Shown: in pieces, positions 1 through 8,191 of the stretch
How positions within the stretch are numbered: position 1 is the stretch's first letter
Layout of the letters: the number at the start of each line of letters is the position of its first letter
From: Legionellaceae bacterium
GTDB lineage: Bacteria; Pseudomonadota; Gammaproteobacteria; Legionellales; Legionellaceae
Length of the DNA stretch: 34,606 nucleotides
Direction: 5' to 3'
Assembly: GCA_947505025.1 (NCBI GenBank)
Contig: CANNIJ010000002.1
Span: 1 to 34,606 of the forward strand
Made by a program: the position numbers and the translations under genes
Notes under the pieces: model-generated
Told to the model about the DNA's origin: nothing
Databases searched by the model: none
Seen by the model: the letters and a program-made list of their open reading frames with translations, nothing else

Positions 1-72
1 ATGGTACTGTTTACGATCGTACCGCGAAGCGGTTTAGTTCAAGATATCAATTATCAAAGGAGTGAGCCATGA
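1..72 (+). CDS. possible 3' end of an upstream gene (partial)
   Basis: The frame is open from the first base to a TGA at 70-72, and that stop overlaps the ATG of the next gene in an ATGA arrangement. The 23 visible codons end in ...QDINYQRSEP. The ATG at position 1 may simply be an internal codon of a gene that starts outside the window. No family is recognisable from so short a piece. The only support is the stop/start overlap with a gene that has a good ribosome binding site. Confidence 0.25.
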   Translation: MVLFTIVPRSGLVQDINYQRSEP

Positions 73-329
73 AAAAACAAATTATCAGCTGTGTGATAGG
101 AATCGTTTCTGCCAGCCAGGATTTAGTCGCGGGCCAACAACAGCTAGCTGGACTACCCCTGCAAAATAGTTTAACTGCCAATGTTGCATCCCAACCCATT
201 GACAAACAACATTTGATTTATAAAGTTCGAGCGAATGGGCTTCAAAGATTCACTGCTCTTATTTTAAGTGATGGTGATAAAGAACAATTTTTGCAAAAAA
301 CAGTTCAAGCTGACAAAGTATTACAATAG
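69..329 (+). CDS. hypothetical protein, 86 aa
   Basis: This is a small protein of unknown function. A clear ribosome binding site, AAAGGAG at 56-62, lies 6 nt before the ATG, which argues for real translation. The N-terminus (MKKQIISCVIGIVSAS) has two lysines and a short hydrophobic run, like a weak export signal, but no convincing cleavage site. The C-terminal half is polar, with a lysine/glutamine-rich end. The start overlaps the stop of an open frame entering from the left edge, so it may be the last gene of an operon lying mostly outside the window. About 380 nt without a gene follow. Confidence 0.45.
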   Translation: MKKQIISCVIGIVSASQDLVAGQQQLAGLPLQNSLTANVASQPIDKQHLIYKVRANGLQRFTALILSDGDKEQFLQKTVQADKVLQ

Positions 330-412
330 AATTGTTTATTATCAATCATTGAACTTTGCAAGTTCCTCAATACAAAGAATAAATGCATTTTCTCTGGAAG
401 CAAACATAAACA

Positions 413-453
413 GAACCTCATACGTTTGAACCTAAATTATGATCATGAGGTTC
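413..453. repeat. inverted repeat in a 382-nt gene-free stretch
   Basis: GAACCTCAT (413-421) and ATGAGGTTC (445-453) form a perfect 9-bp stem around a 23-nt loop. No T-tract follows, so it is not a standard terminator. It could be an operator or a leader structure. The rest of 330-711 shows no open frame or RNA gene that I can support. Confidence 0.4.
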
Positions 454-711
454 GGCTGGGATTCTGACGAAAAGGACCGCTTGGTGCTCACATTTAACTC
501 AAGCCAAATTCTACTCCAGTCATTAAAATATCAAAAGTCTATGAATGTTTATAATTGCCTGAGGGAGAAAACACTTAAACTTGCAGCATAAAGGGTTAAT
601 TGGATAGGAAAGAGATTGCGAAATTAACTGTCTAGACAACTATTGGCAATATACTAATCACATTGATAAAAGCAGTAAAGCATTTAGTGACCGGTTGTTG
701 GGAGATGTAGT

Positions 712-1986
712 ATGAAATTTACAGCATCAAAAAAAGCGATGTTGGCAGGCATTTCAGGAACCGCATTACAATGGTATGACTTCGCTATTTTTGGATACTT
801 TGCGCCCATGATTGCGATGACTTTTTTTCCTAAAGATAATCACATTTCTGCAATGCTCAGTGCATTTGGCGTATTTGCTGTTGGCTATTTATTAGCACCT
901 ATTGGATCTCTATTTTTTGGGTATATTGGTGATCGATATGGTCGTAAGCGCGCACTCACATTGAGCATTTTAGGTATGGCTATACCCACATCAATGATCA
1001 GCATATTACCAAGCTATCAAACTATTGGCCTGCTTGCCCCAATATTAGTGACGCTATTACGAGTTACCCAAGGATTTGTAGCAAGTTCAGAATTTACAGG
1101 GTCGGCTATCTTTTTAGTTGAACATGCAAAACCAGGACAAAAAGCTTTTTATGGTTGTTTAACGAGTTCAGCGTATAGTACGGGGGTTATTTTTGCAGGG
1201 CTCGCAGCATCGTTGTTAACTGCGTCATTCATGCCGACATGGGGTTGGCGATTAGGGTTTGCTATAGCATTGATTGCGGGCATGATAATTTTTTATTTAC
1301 GACTGCATGTGTCGGAAACGCCCACGTACCAACAAATTCGTCAATCGGATAAACCAAAACTGCCAATGCTCGCCGCCATAAAAGAAGTGCCTTTCGCATT
1401 TGTAGGTGTCATTGGCCTCGCGTGGTTGATTGGTATCATGACGTTTGGAACATATGTTTTTGCTGCAAGTTATCTGTATAGCTATTTCAATCTGTCACTC
1501 AGTACAGCAACGTTGATTGTCACATTATCGTTAGCTGTAGATGCATTACTCGAACCATTTATGGCTATTTTGGCCGATAGAATTGGGCATTTACGTGTTA
1601 TTACTATCGGCGTAGTACTCATGTTGCTATTAAGTTTTCCGATATTTTACTTGTTGGCTTCAGCTAATATTGTATGGATCACAGCCGGCATGGTTCTAAT
1701 GTCCATTTTGATTGCCACTGCTTTCGCACCCATAAATGCTTACATGGTCGAGTTGTTTCCTGAAAACTGCCGATACAGTGGTTTTGGCGTTGCGTTTCAT
1801 ATTGGGATCGCATTATTTGGTGGCACCACCCCTTTAGTATTGATGTGGTTGGTGGAAAAGACCGGTAATTTTATGGCTCCTGCCTATTATTACGTCTGGG
1901 GTGCGTTGATTTGTTTAGGTTCTCTGGTTATTTGTGAATATGGTCGGAACAGAATTGCCGATTCACCGTCCGTTGTTGTTTATTAG
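712..1986 (+). CDS. MFS transporter, metabolite:H+ symporter (ProP/MHS-like) family
   Basis: This is a 424-residue, 12-helix inner-membrane transporter, probably importing a small organic acid, betaine or amino acid with protons. The opening helix reads GTALQWYDFAIFGYFAP, the hallmark start of the MHS (ShiA/ProP/KgtP) branch. The MFS motif A, GDRYGRKR, is at residues 73-80 in the loop after helix 2, and a second copy-like loop (ADRIGHLR) lies in the C-terminal half. Length fits the family, although ProP itself is longer because of a C-terminal coiled coil that is absent here. GGGAG at 700-704 lies 7 nt before the ATG. It stands alone, with gene-poor DNA on both sides. The substrate cannot be read from the sequence. 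Confidence 0.85.
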   Translation: MKFTASKKAMLAGISGTALQWYDFAIFGYFAPMIAMTFFPKDNHISAMLSAFGVFAVGYLLAPIGSLFFGYIGDRYGRKRALTLSILGMAIPTSMISILPSYQTIGLLAPILVTLLRVTQGFVASSEFTGSAIFLVEHAKPGQKAFYGCLTSSAYSTGVIFAGLAASLLTASFMPTWGWRLGFAIALIAGMIIFYLRLHVSETPTYQQIRQSDKPKLPMLAAIKEVPFAFVGVIGLAWLIGIMTFGTYVFAASYLYSYFNLSLSTATLIVTLSLAVDALLEPFMAILADRIGHLRVITIGVVLMLLLSFPIFYLLASANIVWITAGMVLMSILIATAFAPINAYMVELFPENCRYSGFGVAFHIGIALFGGTTPLVLMWLVEKTGNFMAPAYYYVWGALICLGSLVICEYGRNRIADSPSVVVY

Positions 1987-2125
1987 TTATAGAGGTTATT
2001 ACGATGTTGTTAATTACAAGCTCAAGCCCATTTATGAAACATAGATTATCATTCGCAAAACTCAGCGATTGCATGGAACATCTTTCTATTGCAGCCGTTT
2101 GGGCGGAAGGCGAATGGGGATATAT

Positions 2126-2426
2126 GGCTCTTCTGCGTATCTGTAGAAATCAATAACGCTTTGTTTTTATGTTGTTTTTTGCAATTGAATGTATGTTTTT
2201 TATAACGAGAAAAAACATCTTTTGTCGCGGCTTTATTCGTCAAAATCAGCTACGATCACTTACAAATAGTCATGAGCCCAATAATAGAGCCGTGCCAGGC
2301 ACCTAATCACTGAATAATATCCGCGACAAAATTAAATTTTATACAACCAAATAAAACATGGCTTTAATTGCAAAAAACAACATAAAAACAAAGCTTTACT
2401 GATCTCTACAGATACGCAGAAGAGCC
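2126..2426. repeat. ~300-bp fold-back element with ~113-bp imperfect inverted arms
   Basis: The left arm (about 2126-2238) and right arm (about 2312-2426) are reverse complements over nearly their whole length. The best-matched blocks are GGCTCTTCTGCGTATCTGTAG (starting 2126) against its complement ending 2426, the block around TTTGTTTTTATGTTGTTTTTTGC, and TTTTGTCGCGG (2220-2230) against CCGCGACAAAA (2321-2331). The centre of about 73 nt contains a small palindrome, GTGCCAGGCAC (2292-2302). No transposase is inside. It may be a MITE or fold-back element, or a transcribed long hairpin. The flanks show no obvious target duplication. Confidence 0.75.
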
Positions 2427-2454
2427 GATTTAAATCACACTTGATTTAAATCGG
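2425..2454. repeat. 12-bp stem, 6-nt loop at the edge of the fold-back element
   Basis: CCGATTTAAATC (2425-2436) and GATTTAAATCGG (2443-2454) pair perfectly across ACACTT. The core GATTTAAATC is itself a palindrome, so it also occurs here as two direct copies 16 nt apart. It abuts the right end of the 2126-2426 inverted repeat and lies about 90 nt before the next gene. It could be a dimeric operator or a terminator-like hairpin; no T-run follows. Confidence 0.6.
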
Positions 2455-2482
2455 ACAGCCGTGCGCTCAGAATTGATTTAAC

Positions 2483-2488
2483 TTGACA
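2483..2488 (+). promoter_or_regulatory. possible -35 element before the 130-aa gene
   Basis: A perfect TTGACA lies 54 nt before the ATG at 2543. The best -10 at normal spacing is poor (TATGCA at 2504-2509, spacer 15), so only the -35 match is striking. Confidence 0.3.
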
Positions 2489-2542
2489 TCTATGCGATAA
2501 TAATATGCACAATACAGTATTAAAGTAATCACAGAGAACATA

Positions 2543-2935
2543 ATGAAAAAACAAAAAACAATCATAGATAATCATACCCAAAATACCTCGCCAGCCATCA
2601 TTTTAGCTGACGAACACGAGCTTTACAGGCTCATTATGGCTTATAATGAAGCTTTTAGCGAACAAAAGTGGTACAAAAAACCAAAGACAAATGAAAGCCA
2701 TGAAAGTAATGACAGTTGTTTAATACTTTTTTTTGAGGATGAAAAAACTGCTAACACTTTTTTTGAGCAGCAAGCTAAAGTCGGTCATGTGTTTATAGTT
2801 TTGGATTGGCATACAAAAAAAGTTTTAGGTTATACCGATGGTACTGGCGCTTTTTGCAAAAATACTGACCAAAAAAGTCTGGCAGAAATTCAGGACTTAC
2901 TTGCTGTAAAAACTCATGGTCCAAAAGTGGCCTAA
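2543..2935 (+). CDS. hypothetical protein, 130 aa
   Basis: I do not recognise a family. The protein is soluble-looking and rich in lysine, glutamate and asparagine, with no signal peptide or membrane helix. The middle reads like a compact alpha/beta fold, with a strand (SCLILFFEDEKTA), an acidic helix and another strand (HVFIVLDWHTKKVLGYTDG). The N-terminal ~15 residues are polar and probably disordered. AGAGA at 2532-2536 may serve as a weak ribosome binding site. It stands alone between the fold-back element and the glycosidase gene, and its AT-rich, isolated setting suggests a lineage-specific or acquired gene. Any role as a secreted or regulatory protein would be speculation. Confidence 0.55.
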   Translation: MKKQKTIIDNHTQNTSPAIILADEHELYRLIMAYNEAFSEQKWYKKPKTNESHESNDSCLILFFEDEKTANTFFEQQAKVGHVFIVLDWHTKKVLGYTDGTGAFCKNTDQKSLAEIQDLLAVKTHGPKVA

Positions 2936-3064
2936 AATGGCATTTTAGAGCAAATATATATCTGCCTTAGTTCCTGATAAGCGACCACCCAGCTACGGTC
3001 AATTATGCATTGTCTTACAAGACAAGAATCACTACAAATGTTGTGTGAATGATTAATTACGTGT

Positions 3065-4396
3065 ATGATTAATTATCTTTCTATGCAAAAAAAAACAATA
3101 ATGCCGCAGTCAAAAGAATTTTTAGTTGGTTTTGCCAGCTCGATGTTTCAAACATCCGCAAACAATTGTGGTGATTCAAATTGGTCTATGGCGATTAGAA
3201 ATGGCACTATACCTGATGCGACTCCATTAATTTCTCATTGGGAAAATTTTGACACAGATCTAGACTTAATGAAGTCTACAGGGATTAATTCCTATAGGTT
3301 TTCAATAGAGTGGAGTCATGTTGAGCCGACTCAAGGTGTATTCAATCGCCTAGTTATTGATCGTTATCAAACAATGGTTGAAGCTTGTTTGCAGCGCAAT
3401 ATCACACCTATGATCACACTGTATCACTTTACCGAACCAGCCTGGTTTACCGCGCTGGGCGGCTTTGAAAATGAAGAAAATATTGTACATTTTACCGAAT
3501 ACTGCACGCGTATTTTTCCATTTTTTTCTTCCAGAGTTAAGTTATGGTGTACTATCAACGAGCCTGCAGTGCAGGCCTTTATGAGCTATTTTTTAGGCCA
3601 GTTTCCACCCCATCAACATAATTTACACAAAACCATCATGACATTAAAACACTTACTGCAAGCCCATATTGCGGTGTACTATGCACTCAAGGCCTTACCA
3701 CAAGGCGATTCAGCTGAGATCGGCATAGTTCACAATGTACTACGCTTTAAGCCATTGTATCCGCTGGACCCAGTAGCATGCTGTATTTGTCCAGGGATTA
3801 CCTCAATAACAGATGATTTAGTTATTCAGTTTTTTAAAACAGGCCTGTTTGATTACTCGATAACTTTGGGTGCAAAAATACACTACTCAGATAAGAGTGC
3901 AGTACAGGCAAATGATTTTATTGGCTTGAATTTTTATGCCAATCCTGTTGTAGGCCCTAATATGACGAATGTGTATGGTGCAACTCATCGAGCAGGGCAG
4001 GAGATGGGCGACATGTTTTTGTCATTGGATCCAGATGGTTTTGCAGATGCGCTCGATGAAGTTGCCGGACTGAATAAACCTATTTATATTACCGAAACAG
4101 GGATCGCTGATCACACTGATGTGTTACGCCAAAAGTTTTTAACTCAATATTTTGACGTGATTAAGCATAAAGTATCTGGCGGGGTTGATATTAGAGGGTG
4201 TTATCTGTGGACCGCATGGGATAATTTTGAATGGAATCAGGGCTATAGTAAGAATTTTGGTTTTTTTTCCACAGACCGAAAACCCCGACCAAGTGCTGAA
4301 ATGCTTGGTGTTTGTTTCAAGGATATGCTCGATCATTGCAATTTATTAGAGAATAAAACAACCGCATCATATGATTCCCATGGGCAAAAACCCTAA
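3065..4396 (+). CDS. glycoside hydrolase family 1 (beta-glucosidase-like)
   Basis: This is a retaining glycosidase that cleaves beta-linked sugars from glycosides or oligosaccharides, probably in the cytoplasm since there is no signal peptide. Numbered from 3065, the acid/base glutamate is E166 in TINEP, and the nucleophile is E344 in YITETG. The usual family signature there is ITENG, so the residue after the nucleophile is Thr rather than Asn. Other GH1 landmarks are SYRFSIEWSHVEP near residue 80, LYHFTEPAWF near 120 and LWTAWDNFEW near 385. At 443 residues it is normal length. No good ribosome binding site precedes the ATG at 3065, and starts at 3083 or 3101 are possible. Its stop overlaps that of the convergent deacetylase gene. 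Substrate unknown. Confidence 0.88.
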   Translation: MINYLSMQKKTIMPQSKEFLVGFASSMFQTSANNCGDSNWSMAIRNGTIPDATPLISHWENFDTDLDLMKSTGINSYRFSIEWSHVEPTQGVFNRLVIDRYQTMVEACLQRNITPMITLYHFTEPAWFTALGGFENEENIVHFTEYCTRIFPFFSSRVKLWCTINEPAVQAFMSYFLGQFPPHQHNLHKTIMTLKHLLQAHIAVYYALKALPQGDSAEIGIVHNVLRFKPLYPLDPVACCICPGITSITDDLVIQFFKTGLFDYSITLGAKIHYSDKSAVQANDFIGLNFYANPVVGPNMTNVYGATHRAGQEMGDMFLSLDPDGFADALDEVAGLNKPIYITETGIADHTDVLRQKFLTQYFDVIKHKVSGGVDIRGCYLWTAWDNFEWNQGYSKNFGFFSTDRKPRPSAEMLGVCFKDMLDHCNLLENKTTASYDSHGQKP

Positions 4397-5256
4397 GAAT
4401 CACTCAATTCTTTTGGCATTGACTGCCAATCGTCGCCAACAATAGCTGTTTGCTTCCAAAACATAGTTTTGTTATCCGCCACTTGGCTGGCCGGGAGCTC
4501 TAGAGCTTCGGTGAGACTAATAAATCTATAGCCATGCTCCTGATACATTTTTAGAACATCTTCTAAGCACAGGCTGTTCAGTAGATTAGAATGCATGAGT
4601 ATAATTTGTTTGACCGGTTTTCCGTTTGCAATTTTTTCTGCACGCAGGGTTTGCTTCCATATATAAGCTAAATAATCTCTTTTTATTTCTTGCAAATGCT
4701 GGGTTCTAATTCTCCAGGAGTAACGTAAAAAGCGTGCATTAAATTGATAATCTTTGCTGTCAATACTTACTGGAGCAATAACATATTGATGTGCAACTAA
4801 GTAATCCAATACTTCTTGTTTTTTGACCCCATAACCTTCGGCTAAATAAGGATAGCGAAAATATTTGGGTGAGGTCATAATCTGAGCCAGGCGTTTATCA
4901 GCTTTATCTAGATTAAGAATATATTTCTCAGCTGAAATACGCGCTAAATTCTCATGTGAATAAGTATGATTGCCAAGCCCATAACCAGCATCACGAAATG
5001 CATTCAGTAGTTCCCATTGACCTTTACCAATGGCGCCAGCAATTACAAACCCCGTGGCCGGCGCTTGGTATTTCTGTAATGCTTGGATTATATTCATAAA
5101 GCGGTCGTGCGTACGTATTACATTACCTGGGTCATTACTATTAGTGCCAACAAAAGGTAAGTCATCCAGGGTTATAGCGATCTCCCCGCGCTCTTGCGCT
5201 GTACATAAAGTAGCCATGATTAGTGTAATCACACAAGAGATGGCGCAGATTTTCAT
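4393..5256 (-). CDS. exported polysaccharide deacetylase (NodB-homology, CE4)
   Basis: This is a secreted or periplasmic metal-dependent deacetylase of the carbohydrate esterase 4 fold, acting on N-acetylated glycans such as peptidoglycan or exopolysaccharide. An N-terminal signal peptide ends near LCTA|Q (residue 20). The motifs are present: TLDDLP with D31 and D32, NHTYSH with metal-binding H97 and H101, and FRYPY as the arginine-proline motif. Motif 1 is a variant of the usual TFDDGP. I chose the ATG at 5256, because AAGG on this strand lies 10 nt upstream; the frame also has a TTG at 5265, too close to that site. The gene converges on the glycosidase gene with overlapping stop codons. It is likely monocistronic. 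Confidence 0.85.
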   Translation of the reverse strand: MKICAISCVITLIMATLCTAQERGEIAITLDDLPFVGTNSNDPGNVIRTHDRFMNIIQALQKYQAPATGFVIAGAIGKGQWELLNAFRDAGYGLGNHTYSHENLARISAEKYILNLDKADKRLAQIMTSPKYFRYPYLAEGYGVKKQEVLDYLVAHQYVIAPVSIDSKDYQFNARFLRYSWRIRTQHLQEIKRDYLAYIWKQTLRAEKIANGKPVKQIILMHSNLLNSLCLEDVLKMYQEHGYRFISLTEALELPASQVADNKTMFWKQTAIVGDDWQSMPKELSDS

Positions 5257-5402
5257 GGTAGACAAGCCTTATATTGTATATGTATATGTTGTTAATCGGC
5301 ATATACATAAAAGACTTGAGTTGCCAGTGGAGTTCTGGTTGATAAATCTAAGATTCAGTGATTTATTGTTGTGTTTACACAGCCTGACGATACAGACAGG
5401 CG

Positions 5403-5822
5403 CTAGTTCCAGCAATTATTAGCAATTGCAGTCGGATATCCCCACGGACCTGCAGTTAAACCTTTATGCCCAACTTGATTTAAGGTGAATGCTTCGCACT
5501 GAATGTCTTTTTGACTGGGTATAGGTCTGGCCTGAACCGTAAAAGATTGATCGCTAGCCTCAAGTATAGACAGCAGGTACCAGCCATTAATGGATTGTTT
5601 AGGTAATGAATTGTTTATTTTAGGGTTAAATTTATATGTATGTTCAGATAAGCTTAAACGTTCGATTTTTTGTGCTAGATCCATTAAAGAAATTTTACCG
5701 TCTAAACGTCGTGCACGTAGTACACGATCACTGTAGTTGGAGTATATTAAACTAGCAATAATGCTGGTAATTGCCAAAACCATCATTAACTCAAGTAATG
5801 AAAATCCTTTTGAATTAAACAT
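5403..5822 (-). CDS. pilE: type IV pilin-like protein PilE
   Basis: This is a 139-residue type IV pilin or minor pilin. The class III leader is MFNSKG|FSLLEL, cut by prepilin peptidase after G6, and the conserved Glu5 of the mature protein is present, followed by a ~20-residue hydrophobic helix. The C-terminal region has the PilE pattern: an IQCEAFTLNQVG strand and a closing NNCWN, giving two cysteines expected to form the D-region disulfide. The frame is open 17 codons further upstream, but ATG 5822 is preceded by GAAGA and places the leader correctly. Other pilus assembly genes are absent nearby except pilW at 17.8 kb. It lies 105 nt downstream of the cyclase gene, on the same strand. Confidence 0.85.
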   Translation of the reverse strand: MFNSKGFSLLELMMVLAITSIIASLIYSNYSDRVLRARRLDGKISLMDLAQKIERLSLSEHTYKFNPKINNSLPKQSINGWYLLSILEASDQSFTVQARPIPSQKDIQCEAFTLNQVGHKGLTAGPWGYPTAIANNCWN

Positions 5823-5877
5823 TATGTCTTCGATCGCCAGAAGTTGGAATTTTTGTATCTGGCAATATACCACTGGA

Positions 5878-5900
5878 TTAAACGTTATTACACCGTTTAA
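5878..5900. repeat. 7-bp hairpin between cyclase and pilE genes
   Basis: TTAAACG (5878-5884) and CGTTTAA (5894-5900) form a 7-bp stem with a 9-nt loop. It lies between two minus-strand genes and has no following T-run, so it is at most a weak terminator or processing site. Confidence 0.3.
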
Positions 5901-5927
5901 ATGACAGACCCAAGACCCAGGGGGTTA

Positions 5928-8138
5928 CTATTTTTCTTTGCTGACAAAGGACCCATCCCAGTCAGCAGCAGGCGGATTAACTTTATATTCATTAACACGG
6001 TTTAAAAATAAAGGGTAAAGAAGTCTGTCTGGGTACTTTTTCTGCATGGCTTGAAATTGTTTTTCCGCCTGGTCCCATCTTTGATGGAAATAATTTTCCA
6101 GCGCCTGGTGGTGAGCTGCGATTTCTTTTTCGATGTTTGCTGTTGCTTCTTCAGTTTTAGCTATAGGACTATAAATATCAACCGCTTTGTTTTTACCTTT
6201 AACCATAACCTTGTCTAAATGCAGATAAGCAAACTTATCTTTTGTCGCGGCATAAGTATGTTCACCGACAATGACATCAACGTTATATAATCTACACATT
6301 CCCTCTAATCTAGAGGCTAAATTAACTTCATCGCCGATAGCTGAGTAAGCTTTGCGGTAGGTTGATCCCATGTCTCCGATATTCACTTCACCGGTATTAA
6401 TACCCACACCGATACCAACATGAGGCAAGCCTTTCTCTTTGAAATTATCATTTAAGGGCTTTAACTGACTCTGCATATTCATACCAGTTAATACTGCTTT
6501 ATATGCATGCTGATCCTCTGGCAGTGGCGCATTCCAAAATGCCATGATCATATCACCCACATATTTATCAATCGTTCCATCGTGCTCAAAAATAATCTTG
6601 GTCATTGCAGTAAGATATTCGTTTAATTGTGCTTTTAGTTCCACAGCAGTGAGTTGTTCTGACAGGGTTGTAAATCCTTTGATGTCTGAAAACAAAATCG
6701 TTAATTCTCGAGTATCTCCGTTTAATAATGTGTCTGAAGACATTTGTAATATAGAATCAATATGTTGTTGAGGAACATATTGTCCAAAAGCAGATTTGAT
6801 TTCTTTTTTCTGTTTGCTGGTTAGCAAATAACTATTTACCATATTCATAAATGCTAATGCCAGAATCGTAGCCAATGGAAAAAATAACGTAATCACTATC
6901 GAATGTGCGACCCAGAGGTATTTGACAATGATAAACCATAGGATTGAACTGGATATGAAAACACTGCCTAAAATGGTTGCACTACAGAATGGAAATATAA
7001 AGGAACAGATAATTCCTAAAAACATAATTAAACCAAATTGTAGCTGTACCCCATGAACTAATTTCATGGGAAAATATTTATCGATCATTGCACTAGCAAT
7101 ACTGGCGTTGATTTCAGTTCCAGGGAATGCCGCACTAATCGGCGTTGACTGCAAATCACCCAGTCCGGTTGCAGATGCACCTATGAAAATTAATCGCCCT
7201 TCAATATATTCTTTTGAAACACTATTACTCAGTACGTCGGCTGCTGAAAAATAATTGTATGAATAGGGTTCTGCTCGATAAGGGATCAGTATGCGACCAA
7301 ATTTTGTTACAGGGATCTCTAATTTATCTAGTTTGAGTCCTTTTAAAAGAGTTTTTCCATGATCAGATTCTGTTATCAATTCAACTTTGGCCGTGTGCAA
7401 GTAATTCATTGTTGCGGCTAATGCAATCGATGGGTATAACTTGTTTTTGTATTTAAATATTAATGAGGCTTCCCGGAGAACGCCATCGATATCTGGGGCA
7501 GAGTTGATAAATCCACCAGCCGGACTGGATTTCTCAAATAAATCCAAATTGGATAAATACCCTTGCATTGTAGGTATATCATCTAGATCAATAACATTGT
7601 TGACCGGTAACGGTTCAGGTAAAGCACCCGTGGTATCTGGATTATTCGGGTTAAAGACATAAGCTAATAGGTTGCTACCATGCGCTAATGTTTTAGCAAA
7701 CAATTGATCATAATCATAGTTAGGTATTATTGATTCTAAAGATTGCTTTAATACGTTATTATTTGCCGGAAGTTCGCTGATAACTTCCTGAACAACATTG
7801 CGCTCAGGCTCTGAGAATACTATGTCATATGCAACGACTGCGGCGCCCAATCCTTGCAGATTAGACACCAATTGAGCAATGGTTTTTCTAGACCAAGGCC
7901 AACGACCCAGGCTTTTGATACTGGAATCATCGATTGTAACAATTGCCAGGCGTTCCTTGTGAACTGGAGGCAGCCTATTCATATTAGAGCGAAGTAAGAT
8001 ATCATAAATCATATTGTTGAGAGCTACAGAAGCATTTGCACCTGAAAAATAAAACCAACCAATTCCACTTGATAGTACGATACCTAGTAGAATTGCCGGA
8101 GTATTTTTAATCAATATTTTTTTGAAGTTGCTAGACAT
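5928..8138 (-). CDS. CHASE2-domain membrane adenylate cyclase
   Basis: This is a membrane sensor enzyme that makes cAMP from ATP. Residues ~15-32 form the first membrane helix and ~35-335 a periplasmic CHASE2 sensor (LAIVTIDDSSIKSLGRWPW near 65-82). Three membrane helices follow at ~360-435. A class III cyclase domain occupies ~475-660. Metal-binding aspartates are D485 (FSDIKGF) and D529 (YVGDM). The base-selecting pair is K525 and D603, the adenylate-type combination, and N606 and R610 are the transition-state residues in VNLASR. A ~75-residue tail follows, with a helical repeat-like segment. AAGGAAAA lies just before the ATG. The signal sensed is unknown. It follows the homospermidine synthase remnant on the same strand by 53 nt. 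Confidence 0.9.
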   Translation of the reverse strand: MSSNFKKILIKNTPAILLGIVLSSGIGWFYFSGANASVALNNMIYDILLRSNMNRLPPVHKERLAIVTIDDSSIKSLGRWPWSRKTIAQLVSNLQGLGAAVVAYDIVFSEPERNVVQEVISELPANNNVLKQSLESIIPNYDYDQLFAKTLAHGSNLLAYVFNPNNPDTTGALPEPLPVNNVIDLDDIPTMQGYLSNLDLFEKSSPAGGFINSAPDIDGVLREASLIFKYKNKLYPSIALAATMNYLHTAKVELITESDHGKTLLKGLKLDKLEIPVTKFGRILIPYRAEPYSYNYFSAADVLSNSVSKEYIEGRLIFIGASATGLGDLQSTPISAAFPGTEINASIASAMIDKYFPMKLVHGVQLQFGLIMFLGIICSFIFPFCSATILGSVFISSSILWFIIVKYLWVAHSIVITLFFPLATILALAFMNMVNSYLLTSKQKKEIKSAFGQYVPQQHIDSILQMSSDTLLNGDTRELTILFSDIKGFTTLSEQLTAVELKAQLNEYLTAMTKIIFEHDGTIDKYVGDMIMAFWNAPLPEDQHAYKAVLTGMNMQSQLKPLNDNFKEKGLPHVGIGVGINTGEVNIGDMGSTYRKAYSAIGDEVNLASRLEGMCRLYNVDVIVGEHTYAATKDKFAYLHLDKVMVKGKNKAVDIYSPIAKTEEATANIEKEIAAHHQALENYFHQRWDQAEKQFQAMQKKYPDRLLYPLFLNRVNEYKVNPPAADWDGSFVSKEK

Positions 8139-8191
8139 TTTTTTCCTTAAAAATAGTTATTATCTTGTTTGAATTCAATTGGCAACAGCAT

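Noticed and set aside
2049..2243. Minus-strand open frame of 64 codons overlapping the left arm of the fold-back element
   Set aside because: It is lysine/histidine-rich with no family resemblance and lies mostly inside the inverted-repeat arm; the repeat explains the sequence better.
2427..2452. CRISPR-like repeat (two copies of GATTTAAATC)
   Set aside because: There are only two copies with a 6-nt gap, and no cas genes are present.
5030..5422. Plus-strand open frame of 130 codons
   Set aside because: It is antisense to the deacetylase gene and the tail of pilE, both with clear family motifs.
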